This document shows, piece by piece, positions 1 to 12,200 of a DNA stretch of 41,723 nucleotides; position 1 is the stretch's first letter; each line of letters opens with the position of its first letter. The stretch is taken from positions 80,283-122,005 of the forward strand of contig NW_014577167.1 in assembly GCF_000485595.1 (NCBI RefSeq). The letters run 5' to 3'. The DNA comes from Priapulus caudatus. Lineage: Eukaryota > Priapulida > Priapulimorpha > Priapulimorphida > Priapulidae. The position numbers and the translations under genes are program-made. The notes under the pieces were generated by a model. It saw only the letters and a program-made list of their open reading frames with translations, searched no databases and was not told where the DNA came from.

Positions 1-147
1 GTGGGCTCTGTTGCTTTCTCGTAACCGGTGTGCTTAACGCGTGGGCTCTGTTGCTTTCTCGTAACCGGTGTGCTTAACGCGTGGGCTCTGTTGCTTTCTC
101 GTAACCGGTGTGCTTAACGCGTGGGCTCTGTTGCTTTCTCGTAACCA
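1..147. repeat. 40-bp tandem satellite at the left edge
   Basis: Three perfect 40-bp units (1-40, 41-80, 81-120) and a partial fourth to about 147. Each starts GTGGGCTCTGTTGC. The array runs off the window, so its true length is unknown; perfect identity suggests recent expansion. Confidence 0.95.
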
Positions 148-221
148 GTGATGCTATTGTATAAGTTGCTGTGTTTAAAAAGTGCGTGTCCCGATTATTG
201 CCAGCAATGTGATCATCTTAC

Positions 222-332
222 CTGAGTCTGGGGCCTATCTCATGGCCAGCAAAGACGAACTCGTCGATTAGCCAAAATATGGGAACGGCAAGTCCAACAG
301 TGAGGTCTGCTGTGGCGAGGTTCATTACAAAC
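222..332 (-). CDS. Rhodopsin-class GPCR, second coding exon (TM2)
   Basis: Minus strand, phase 2 to 2, acceptor TCTGATAG and donor GTAAGA. It joins in frame to the exon at 672-865 across a 339-bp intron, giving TITNRFVMNLATADLTVGL. The NLATADL segment is the TM2 signature with Asp 2.50; VPIFWLIDEFVF completes the helix and GHEIGPRL starts extracellular loop 1. Exons for TM3 to TM7 must lie left of the window. Both exons are open with consensus splice sites, so I see no sign of a pseudogene. Two coding introns exclude a retrocopy. Confidence 0.82.
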
Positions 333-671
333 CTATCAGACAGGATAATAGGAGTAATAATTATAGTTTTGTATTGTAAATAATATGTCTCTCTTCAGTA
401 TCTAGAATCTTGAGTATGAGAGTTAACGGTGATCAAGTTACCCAGGCGCTGTGTTTAGAATCCTCTTCTTTCCATTACGGTACATGCTAAATTGTTGGGA
501 GAATTCACACTTAGTTACGCGGTTTTTTTAATAATAGGAAACTTAATTATCTTAATCTAATTATTAATTATCTAAATTACGTAAGTGAATGAATTGCAAT
601 TTAATTCATGATGGGCCTTTCTTTGGCTGGTTAGTTGAAGCTAAGACATATGCGTTATGATTGCGTCCTAC

Positions 672-865
672 CTGTTTGTGATGGTCTGAAGGATTGCGTA
701 TCTGTTGATGGCGTGCATCACCATAGTGTTGGAGATGACGATCATGATGACAATGATGCTGTTGATGGTGTAGTAGGTGTTGGTGATGACTACAAGGTCT
801 GCGTCTGTCAGCAATCTCCATGACGTCCCGTTGCCAACTGTTTCGTTGGACATGTCACCTCCCAT
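672..865 (-). CDS. Rhodopsin-class GPCR, first coding exon (N-terminus and TM1)
   Basis: On the minus strand the ATG at 865-863 has a good start context (A at -3, G at +4). It opens 64 codons plus two bases. A short N-terminus has two N-glycosylation sites (NET, NGT). A hydrophobic run follows, TINSIIVIMIVISNTMVMHAI, which fits TM1 with its conserved Asn (1.50), and then the ICL1 segment NRYAILQTITN. A GTAGGA donor follows at 671. A second ATG at 853 is possible. The product should be a seven-helix plasma-membrane receptor; ligand class cannot be told from two helices. Confidence 0.8.
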
Positions 866-2527
866 GATTACTCGCTACTGAAATGCGTCACGCATTTGAA
901 ACAATTTCAAGGCTGCTCTAAATACCAAGGTCGTGCCTGAGGTCAAAAGTTGCACTAATGATCAAGGTCGTGTGTAGTGTTAAAGATTGTTTTAAGAAGC
1001 GAGGTCGTGCCTGAGATTTCCACTACACTAGAGAACAACGATGTACGTCCTGTCTCACCTGGCACTGAAACACGCGTGCCAACTTTCCTGATATTGAGTC
1101 TTACTTACTTATTATTGATCTCTTCCTTACTGGCTGTGCCGATTTGATCAATATATCATCATATTATTTACACAACCAGTGAAACCCTGCGTAATAGAAA
1201 GTTTGGTTATGGGAATTTGCCCATGTGGAATAATCTAAATTATGACTACGAAACTTGCAATATGGAAATTTACCCATATGGAATTTCTAAACTTTGACTC
1301 CTAAACTCACGATACAAAATGTAAATTTTCTCAAACAAATAGTTCAAAAAATTAATTTGGTTTTCTACCATCCAAAAAACTGGCGTGTTCAATTTCTCTC
1401 GGTAAAATTAATGTATTAGGCCTTCAGCCAACTGCCAACAAGTTGTGCGGGCCAGCCTTGACTTGTGTCACTAGCCAGTTAGACAGCTTCTTGCCTTAAT
1501 TGATTGGATGCCTATATGTGCGGTGCGTATGGATTGTATTCGTTCTTACGAGGCCAGCAATGAGTCGGCATCCAGTGCACTCCAGCTAGATGTTTTCTTT
1601 AAAAAATGCATTGTTTTCTTCATACGCTTTTACAGCTACTACAGTACAAAGCATCTAAGGTATTTAGCTAAAAAAAACATTCTTAGAAATGCGTCTCCAA
1701 TTATACATATTGAAAGTCGATAGGGAAACGTGATCCACCCTGTTCAATTTCACGTAACTGACTTTTTTCCCAAGAATGCATTACTTCCGTAATGCGGGGT
1801 ATAACAGTATCTCGTAAGAGCCTACTGTGTGATATATCTGATTGCGAAAGGGAGTGCCACTTGTCAATATCAGACTGTTAAAACACATATTAGACGAGGT
1901 GTCTTTGCTCATGCAGATCGTTGTTGTTTCGCTTTCCCTAAATTGCCACACCTCATGCTGTTTCGGGGACAATTGTCATATATTGATTCACATGGCAAGC
2001 AAAGCTTTATGGTTGGATGAATTGTTATAACATATGTGTTACATGCGACGTTATACATTTTTGGGTCGATGGCCCTATGTTGTAAGAAAGATACACGCTA
2101 ATACATATAACTCGGCAAATTTGTTTTTCACACCTCAATACGTGACCCAGTATATGTGTTGTTTTCATAGCGTTGCCAAAGTTTACACCCTCGTCTGGGT
2201 GTGAGATGCCTTGTGTATGTATAGCTGTGTAAACATATATGAAGACCACGTCACCTCCATTGATCTTTTCGTGTTACACAGTCCGTGGAAAACCATTTAG
2301 GAAACAGTACTTGAAGTGTGTTTGCTATTTTTTTACAGGTTCACATAGTTGCAAAGTTTCTATGCCATCAGAAACCGTTTTCTTGCTGTTATTTAATACA
2401 GACCAAACATTGTTTGTCCGTACTCAATTTATTAATAGTATAATAAATATTTTATGATGATGATCTCGTTGAACTATACATAATAAATGAAACAAATTTA
2501 TACGTGTTTTCTTTTTTTACATTTCAG
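866..2527. other. Non-coding stretch between GPCR start and first visible perlecan exon
   Basis: AT-rich, no convincing exon. I looked for the FLGDK-type first half of laminin IV upstream of the 2528 acceptor and did not find it. The stretch should hold the GPCR promoter or 5' UTR (minus strand), but no clear TATA box or initiator stands out. Confidence 0.6.
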
Positions 2528-2620
2528 GTGAAATCCTATGGTGGATACTTGTCTTACAGTATTCACTATTCACTGTCAGCATCTGGCATTCCGTACAACG
2601 ATGTGGACGTCAAGATTGAG
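2528..2620 (+). CDS. HSPG2: Perlecan exon 1 of window: laminin IV domain, middle part
   Basis: Residues 1-31, phase 0 to 0, acceptor TTTCAG and donor GTGAGT. The [13 protein letters not shown] stretch is the laminin IV (laminin B) signature, in which a K-x-x-x-YGG-x-L-x-Y strand follows the FLGDK-like motif. That preceding half of the domain must be in an exon to the left; I did not find it between 866 and 2527. Confidence 0.93.
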
Positions 2621-5600
2621 GTGAGTCTCCCTATATATGTCATTGGAACAGGAATATTACTGTTTATAACGTATTACAAAACAGCTGTTATAATGGAGAA
2701 TGTAGTCGTTATATCGTCTTTGATGACTTTGAAATACAGAGGTCCCCACTTTATTGGGTCTCGCACAAATCGGCGCATTTTTTAAACAACATGTCGTCAA
2801 AACCAATCTTTACGCGCATTATTTTTAATTGGGTAAAGGGGACAAGACTGAGTTTTAACACGATATTTCCCCCAGTACGAACTTTTTCTGTCTGTGAGTG
2901 AACGATCCTAAACTTAAAAGCAAACTGACAATTTTCGGCTTCTCAGTGGATTTTGGACATAATGAGCTCACATAAATTCTTTAGAGCTAAACTTATGTGT
3001 GTTATATGCAGGTGTATTGTGCACTGCGTTTCGTGTTTAGAAGATTGTGTCAAGTACAAGTAGATGCAGGGTGCGAAATTAACGGGAGTCCGGAGTCAAA
3101 TACTCCCTGATTTACTGTCGGACTCCCTGATTTGACATGTGTAGGAGTCCGTGTGACTCCCTGAAAATTCTGCCATACTAACTAGTTCGTTCCAGAGCAC
3201 GGCCTCGCGGAATTACCATATTTTTTCAGCTAATGTCCAAAGAAAATTTGGCAGATGTGCAACCGCATGAATCTTAAAAATAAGCACATGCGTTATTGTA
3301 AAATAGTTTTAATTTTGAACTTCAGACTGCGGACTCTCTCTTTTTGAGGGTTGGACTCCCGTGTTTAAAAGTTAATTTCTACCCCTGTAGATGCATGTGC
3401 GATTGGAAATATGTTCTCTGATTAATCAGCACCACCACTTAATCGTGGAATTTTTGTGGTTCCAAAACTGTCCTGGTAAAGGGGGGACCACTGTATTACC
3501 ATTTTAAATAGAATGAGATGTGTATATTACACAAATGTGGTAGGGTACATAAATCTACACCCATTAGCGATCATTCCGTATTAATCAAACAAATATTCCC
3601 TGACCACCAATGATGAATAGTGCTGTGTACGTTTAATACGCTTTTACATATGGGGTATAGCTTTGCCAATAAATTACCATATCAATCCATCTAGATATAT
3701 GACCATATGAATTGTGGTTTTACCTGTCATACAGGATGATCAAGTGTGATCCTTCTATAAATAATCTTATTAATTACTGCACACTTAGGTTTTACTCGTG
3801 TATAATTATATAACTAACTGTGCAATGAGACCAAAGACAGGCGATTATATGTGTACTCATACTCATACTTGTCATGCAGGGAGACGAAATAGAACTGTTT
3901 AGAATCAACACGCCAAAAGCACAGCCTGACATCAAGCAGGATTATGAAGTGCCAATGAAGGAGGTAAGGAATTCCCTCTAGTCACACTATTCATTAGCGA
4001 GACTATTTTAGTTAGGAAATTTGTCATATTAGGTTGTATTTATTTATAATTAGTTGGCCAATAATAATAACTAGTAGTTGTATTCTAAATCTTTACGTCA
4101 TCAGATAATATCGTGGTAGTAGGCCTAGGTGTTTTTTAATTAGATAGAAATTGGAATATATTTGGGTTAGTTAATGATTTATGTCATCACTAAGAATAAT
4201 CGACAAGCTGCAGGTGTGTTGTTTAGCTCCACATGTGTCATTTCTAAACCTCATACATGTTTAGATTAATTGATCTCTCTAAACCTCATACATGTTTAGA
4301 TTAATTGATTTTGTATTGTTTACTGTCTAAAAATCGTTACTGGTTTAGAATCTTCTGCTCATCTTTGATGAACTTATTCACATAATTCATTTCTCAATCT
4401 CTTTCATCCTCGTATAACTTTCATGTCATCTAATACCATCATTTTCCTGCTGTCTGGAGTATAGTATGGAATAAGCAAGAACTATAAGCTGACAGAGGTA
4501 TTACATTTCATCCTACAATATATGCAGTGGCGTATCCAGAAATGGATAAACAGGGGGTGGGGGCGAAATGTACCTGGGCTGCCAGCGCTAGGGGAGTGTG
4601 GGGGCATGCTCTCCCCGAAAATTTTGAAATATTTAAGCCATTTCCCTGCAATCTGAAGCATACTGTGGGCCATATTCTGATGTCTGATGATACTATCTCA
4701 ACCCTATAAAGCGTTTTAAATAATAAATTGTAGGGTTGAGTATTTATGATTTAAAACGCTTTTTTTCTGTGCCTGCAAACGGGGGGGGGGTGCGTACGCC
4801 GGCTCCGCCCTATGCTGGATACGCTACTGATATATGTGCATTACATCATACCATGTAGGATAGGATCCTATATTTCAGCGTACCTTTTAGCAATAAGCGA
4901 TGTATGCTTGAAGTCTACTGTGGAAAGCAAGTGAACATCACTGATTGCAGTAGGAATTTTACACATTGTAAAGTTAATGAAGTGGATCAAAATATTTGAT
5001 ACCACTTGATTGAGTTTGCAATGATTAATTATAAGGAATGTTGTTGAAGCATTTCAATGCAAGGCATGGCACAGAAAAGGAAATGCTGGATGTCATGGTC
5101 ATAAATTCATTGGCAGTGACCAATTCCTTGCACATCTTTTTGATAAGCTGTAATTAAAATTTAGCAAACTGTTAGAAAATTAATTACAGTGCCTTGATGT
5201 GAGTGTAGCTAAGGTTTACACAGAGACAGAAATTTAAATTGCTTGCTGTAGCTTTTATTAATGCATCATTAATTGCACATGTTAATTGCATCATGTACAT
5301 GTATTAAAGCATCCATTACAGATGCATTAACTTCCGCAATATATGTACATGCATTACCTACTTAAATGGCTTGTACTTCATTACAATAATTATGATAACA
5401 TCATCTGCACTGTAGAAATGGACCATGTACATCACAGACACTGCACACAGGAAGAGAACGCCAGTAGGTTAACGGGGTTTATGCTAAGATTGTGTCGCTC
5501 ATCCTCAGGGTTACGGCTGGCAAGTGACAGACCAGAAGAGCCCTGGCGTGCGGCCAGCAACACGCACCGACTTCATGCGTGCGCTGTCCAACGTGAAATC

Positions 5601-6081
5601 GATGATGATCCGCGCCACCTACAACTCGAAGACGCGCAAATCTTCGCTGCAGGACTTCAGCATGGACACGGCCGTTGCCGTTGACAACGGACAGCTGCAG
5701 GCAGCCGATGTAGAGCAGTGCGAGTGCCCTCTTGGCTATGCGGGTCTCTCCTGTCAGGTACGCGACATGAGAGCCATCTGGTGAGGATCGGTGCTGTAAG
5801 CTTTTCGGCAATTTACTACAGTTTTAATGGTGCTTGTCTTTAGTTCAATGCGGCAGAAAAGACAATTACCGGATAGAGAGGGAGAGAGAGAGATTGAGAG
5901 AGCAAGAGATACAGTCAAACAGTACTACAACAAGACGAAATTACAGAACTTGTGTGTTGGTGAGAAAGAGAGAAAACGAGTGAGAGCAAGAGAGAAAACG
6001 AGTGAGAGCAAGAGAGAAAACGAGTGAGAGCAAGAGAGAAAACGAGTGAGAGCAAGAGAGATAGAGCCAGAGAGAGACTCA

Positions 6082-6144
<63 letters not shown>

Positions 6145-6203
6145 AGATGGGGAGAGAGAGAAAGAGACCCACATTATATTGTTTTTTTGTGAACATCATG
6201 TTC

Positions 6204-6248
<45 letters not shown>

Positions 6249-9200
6249 AGTGAAGTAAAGGTGGGGGGAGTTTGGATGATACCCACATTATATTGTTTTT
6301 TTGTGAACATCATGTTCAAATCGTGTTTACCACTTGTTAGTAGTAATTGTGTGCATATTCTTCTGCATAGGAATGTGGTAATGGATACGTTAGAGTGCCT
6401 GATTCGACACGACTGTCTGGATTCCTCTGCGTGTCCTGCAACTGCAACGGACACAGCAGCCAGTGCGATCCACACACCGGCGCTTGCTTGGTATGTGCTC
6501 TTCACTCACCTGTATTATCTATGCACGTCTAATTGTGCAGGTAATCAAACAAAGGTGATGAAGTAGTTGGCTCTGGTGTTGGCTCTGAGCAGTGCTTGGG
6601 CGCCAAATGATATACTTCTACTAGCTGCACAGTAACAGTGTCATCAATTATGCTGTGTCACTGTGGAATGAATACTCTATTATGTGTCACGTGATGTAAA
6701 TGTAATATCCTGCAGTGTCATTTATTCCATAATTCCTTCTTTGCAACTGTAACTATTAAATCAATTGTTAAGTCTAACCTGCCAGTAATTATTGTTTGCC
6801 TCTATAGAACTGCCAGCACAACACAGAAGGTGAAAGATGCGAGAGGTGTCGCAATGGTTACTACGGCGATGCAAGCGCTGGCACGCCCAATGACTGCAGA
6901 CAGTGTGCCTGCCCCCTGACTTTGTCAAGCAACAAGTATATTTTTTAATTATTACTACTCATTTTGGAATTGTAGTCGATTATCAGTTACCCTTTTAATT
7001 CAGAAAGATTCATTTAGTATCGATACATTGGATTTAATTTATTATGATAGAGATATCTCTATTGTAGTAGTGGTAATTTAATACTACAATAACGTTATTA
7101 ATATTATAACCTTCAAATACTCTTTGCTCATATGTGCACTATCTTATGTAAATACTGTTTATGTGAAAACTGCTTCATTATCTGATGTCCAATACATGAT
7201 CTTTTAAACTAAATCTTGCTTTGGCTACTTAGCTTTGCGACATCCTGCTACCTGGACAGAGATAGCAGGCCAACATGCATCGGCTGTCCTGAAGGATACA
7301 TGGGCAGAGATTGTGGCACGTAAGTATTGTGTCACAGAATCTAATAAAAGCTCTAACACTCACTGTTACAAAAATCCTGTCACTCCCTATTCTACATCAG
7401 GGGACAATTTGAAAATATATATTCAAATAAAACGTCTAAAATGTAAAAGAAAAGGCTAAATATGATTATGAAAGGATTTAGTAATAACTGCTTTATATTA
7501 ATGTTTGTAATTATTAATAATGATATTAAATTGTAAAAAAAAATTAAACTGTTATTACAAATGTAAACTATTATTAATGCTTTTTTAATCATTGAAAAAT
7601 ATATTAGAAATATTATCAGCTCATACAAAATCCTTTGAGGTTGGTTTTCCGCCCACCGATAAACTCACATGATTCCAACGACAATAACAATGTAATAAGC
7701 AATGTGCAGAAATAAGTATAATGAGTATAATTGATGAAATAAGTATGAATAAGCGATGTTCTGATGCACAGGTGCAAGTCCGGTTACTCAGGAGACCCGC
7801 GACAGCCTGGCCAGAGTTGCCGTGGTGAGGAGACAGGCAGCGGCCGACCAACAGTCGTCGTCTACCCGCTACAGATCGATGAGTTCGTCGGCGGCACGGT
7901 GTCGTTCACGTGCAGCGTGCGTGGTCGCGAGCCGCGCGCCGTCACGTGGTCGCGCGCCGACAGCTCGCCGCTGTCGGGCCGTCACCAGATCGGCGACGAC
8001 AACTCGCTGACGGTCCAGGGCCTGACGCAGGGCGACAGCGGCGTCTACATCTGCAGCGCCCGCAATCAGCTGGGCACTGCGACCGGCACCGCACGCCTCA
8101 TGATCAAGTCTGGTGAGTGGCGCGCCGTCGTCTGCCGAAGCAGCGGCCTGCGTTCACCCGGCTGCTCGAACGTTGTGTCGGCCTCATGATGCTGCGTAAT
8201 GTACGGCGTATAATACTATGCACTTCTCAGGATTACGTCGCTTGGGCGAAGGGTGCCGGATAAATCTGCAGAGATGCCAACACATATTTGAAGCAATCTG
8301 TAGTTTCTGGCCATCAAATTAGTAGTTCGAGGGTGACATAGTGACCCGAGTTTCCTAGGGGGGTCCAGCATGCCCCCCGGAAAAAATTTTGATTCTGAGA
8401 TGCAATTTCCTGAATTCTGAGGGTCAAAAATGACAATAAATTGACAAAAAATGACAATAATTGACAAAAAAAAATTCCCAATTAGTGAAATTCGTAGTTT
8501 GATACAAACTGGTCGTAGTGGTGCAAAAGGAATAGAAATTCGTATAAAATACGGATAAATCGTAGTGGTTGGCATCTCTGAATCTGTTTGTCCACTGTGT
8601 AAAGTTGGTCAAAGTTTGTGGTTTGGATCGATTGGGTCACACGTGGCAGATTAAGCGCTCCTCGCACAATCTTTGATTTCTGCATGGGTGAGTTACAGAC
8701 ATAGGTGAAGCCTTTTAGTCGGGACAATACATTAGCGGCAATTCGTGAAGAGGATCGCGATGCGTACCAATGATGACTCGGCGCTGCGTGCGCGTTCACA
8801 GTTGTGTTGCTGTCATCAGGCAGATTTCGTCGATATGAACCTCTCTGCTATTCTTACAGGTGTGGAACCGATCAGAGTGGTGATTGAAGAACAGAAGGAC
8901 CAGGCAGTCGAGGAAGGAAGTACCGTCAATTTCCGCTGCCGCGGAGAGAGTCAGGTTGGCCGCGATCCGGCCGTACGTGTGATTCCATTCCCTTCTCTAT
9001 TCCTAGTTAAGTGCAGCGGTCCACCTAAGGCTGACCGCAGCTGAGAGCAAGGTGCTGCTGAGACACGCGCCGCTCCTGCTGCGGGACATCTACCGATTCC
9101 AGCGCTTGGCTGGATGGCTGTAGTGAAGCGTTTCGGTGCGAGCGCATTGCAAGCACCTAAGCGCTTCTCATGTTTGAGCTAAGGACATCGAAAACGGCAT

Positions 9201-12200
9201 CGGGCGACGCGAGGTTTATTTTTCTTCGCCGTAATTCGAAGATGTTTCTCGTTGACGCTGCTGAAAGACGTGCTCACAGCCTCAGCTGGACCCTGTTTCT
9301 AGTGTATTTAGTTGAGATAGTACTAACACGGGGTCGCCAAGTGCATCGGTGCGGACCAATGGTCGCCACGAGCCAACCCTTTGAACGACGTCATCGTGAC
9401 GACGATCGTCAAGTTAGTCGAGCCGTAGGCAACCATTGATCACAAGAGGGTGCTGGCGATCGCGTCGGCAGCTTTAGGTTCTCTAGCCTTCCTTCCATTC
9501 CTCATTCCCTCGGTGTTGCATGGGTGTTTGGTTTGACTTCTTCTCCTGCTTCTTTCTCGCTGCAAGGTGAACGCTAGGTGCAGACCGCTGAGTCGGGCCG
9601 ACAATTCGTGCTTGTTGCTCACAGTTTTCACGCCGCCACGAACGCTCGCGGTGTACAGCATTGACCCCCCCAACTCCCACCCCCGTACGCCGCGGCACCA
9701 ACCACCCACGTACTGTGCACGCCGCCGCACGCTGAACACGTCGTATTTTGACGACTCTCCGTCGACCGGCGGGATGGGAATTCTTCGGCATGTCTCGCAC
9801 GGGAAACAGATGGCGTCTGGATGCGTTGATGACTGTCGGGTTCTCTGTTCGTGCGAGAGCTTGGCAGCGACATCTTTCTAACGCTCGTGGTGGAACGTAC
9901 GGACGCGTGACGACGTGGAGGTTTTCCCATGCCGTGAAATTATCCTGAAAGTATGACAGTATTGCCATCTTAGGGTTTATTTACTACATTTACTTCCCGG
10001 TGCTTTCCCCTGGTGCTTTCCATATGTGGGTGGTAGCAGAGGAGTAAAGCAATTGAGAAGTGCATCGTGGTGGAATGACATGCTTTGCTGCCAGCTTGCT
10101 TTGCCATTTGCATGCGAACTGGGAGGGGCTGGTTTTATTCGCCACCGTAAATAATACCACGGAGGTGATTTTGGCGGTCCTGGTGCATCTTGTGCATGCC
10201 AGATTTGAACTTCCAGTCATGCTAGAGCTTAAATGCTACTTCAAGCTTCCTGCGAACCTTGCAATGGCCCTTGGTGCCAGCCTCCAGCTAGAGTGCATGA
10301 TCTGTCACTTAACTTGCCTGTGTAATGTATATTTCGAAAAAATTTAAAAAATTGTGAATGTACAGTTCGCTATGTATAATGCCACAGGTTTAGTGGGTAG
10401 ACGTCTGCATCTACGATTTAGATCCAGAAGGTTAGGCCAATGTATCTAGAATCATATAAAAATGCTGTATTTATATTGCTCTTTGCATACATTGCACACT
10501 GCATGTGGCTTTACCTGTTGCTTTATGATGGTGAACTGCCAATTTATAAACTTGAATTTTGGCCAAATTGTTGCTTGCCGGACTCAAGGACGTTGCCGGA
10601 ACCTGCAGTCGTTGTTCCCTTTTGTAGTGCTGCTTGGGTGCTTACTAGGTATGCTAAGATTAACCATACGGCTGCTATCGCATATTGCCTGCTGCTTACG
10701 TTAGTTACACTATCTTCTAATAACTGCTCCGTAGCCTCTCGATACTGGCAGCTTTTCTCGAATCTAATATCCCGCGTCATGCCATTTGTGGCGTGGCACG
10801 CATGCGTTAAGGTTAGACTAATTTAAGTGAAAATAATTCGGGCATGACGCATGGTAGTTTGCTGCATTATGCGCCAACGGACGGAGAAATACGCGACAGT
10901 GGCGCGCAGTTTGACACGAGTGATGCTTCATTCCCCAAAGATGACTCACATTAACCTCATCACATCTTCCGCACAACCCAGCCACTGCCACCCCGCCACC
11001 AACTAGACTGCCTATACGTACAGAGTGTTTAGTTTACGTAATATAGGATGAGATTCATTACTTGCAAGAAGTCTATCAATGCAAATGAGAATCCTAATAT
11101 GAATAATTAGCCTCAGAATGGTGATAGATACATCTATTATCAGTTAATGCATTAACATGGGTCCCATAAAACACCAGTCGTATGTTAAAGCCAGTCTATC
11201 CACCAAAGTCTGTAAGCGAAACCATATACCTTCTTGTCAGCACTTAGTGATCCAGGTTCTACCTTTATAACGCTACTCTATGGTGGGCATGGCCACTTTT
11301 ACCAAAACCAATGCAACTTACCACATATAAATAATCCCATAATAAATCAGTAAGCATTGACAGTCTGCAGCACCTTCAACAAATACCAATATTCTCTTAT
11401 ATGGTTGTGGTCATTAGATGTTGCTTCCATATCCCACCTAAGCCAGCTGTGTAGTTAGAACCACCTACAAAGAGTCTTGGCGTGCTACACGGCTTCTGGT
11501 TTTTATAACTATGTATTGGGGGAGTATAGACCATGTTTGCGCGTACGTAGGCTGGTAGGTGTAGATAGCTATTGCTATAACACATATGTACTGCTCGCTC
11601 ATTAAGCCAGTACATGTTTGCACTTGTATGTATCCTCCATTAAAGTGAACACCTTTTTGGAACCCTAATTGTCTTGCAAAGGGAGCAAGAGTAAGAGAGG
11701 AGAGCGGGAGTGAGTGTGTGCGAGAGAGGGAATATGGCGGCATTTAAGATAAGTGGCAGGGTGTAATGCATGAGAGGTCCAGCGAGGTAGTCAATAACTT
11801 ACTAGCACCTTACGGCCGAGCCATGTGTAGGACACACTGGTAACTTATTGATCAGAACAGCTCTTACTCAATACGATGTGTTTAGTACTCCGTACGAGTC
11901 CCTTGAGTTTTGCCATGCAGGTTGTATTGATTGAATTAGGTAGAAACGATGGGTGCTATCCTTGCTGCTCTCACTGGCAGTTGAACTTGCTGTAACACGT
12001 GCATGATTGATCTTAAAATTTTCCCCGTTTTCCCAATTTTTACTGTCATCGTGGTATAGACAAGGCAGGAGGTGCAACGTTCGTCACATTATTAGTTTTC
12101 AGGGATCCCATGGCAGGCAGCCAATGCAGACGGTATTTTAAACTGTTTTATAAGAGTGCAGAACGTATGGTGACGTGTTATATTACTTGTAGCGAGGTTT

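Noticed and set aside
1633-1657. Possible microexon between an AG and AAG-GTATTT upstream of exon 1
   Set aside because: Encoded residues do not match laminin IV and the splice sites are weak.
9483-9968. 161-codon open frame on the minus strand
   Set aside because: Composition follows the CpG-rich block; no domain, low-complexity basic residues, no splice partner. Not supported as a gene.
10440-10826. 128-codon plus-strand frame with hydrophobic segments
   Set aside because: No Ig or known membrane-protein pattern, no matching splice phases to perlecan.
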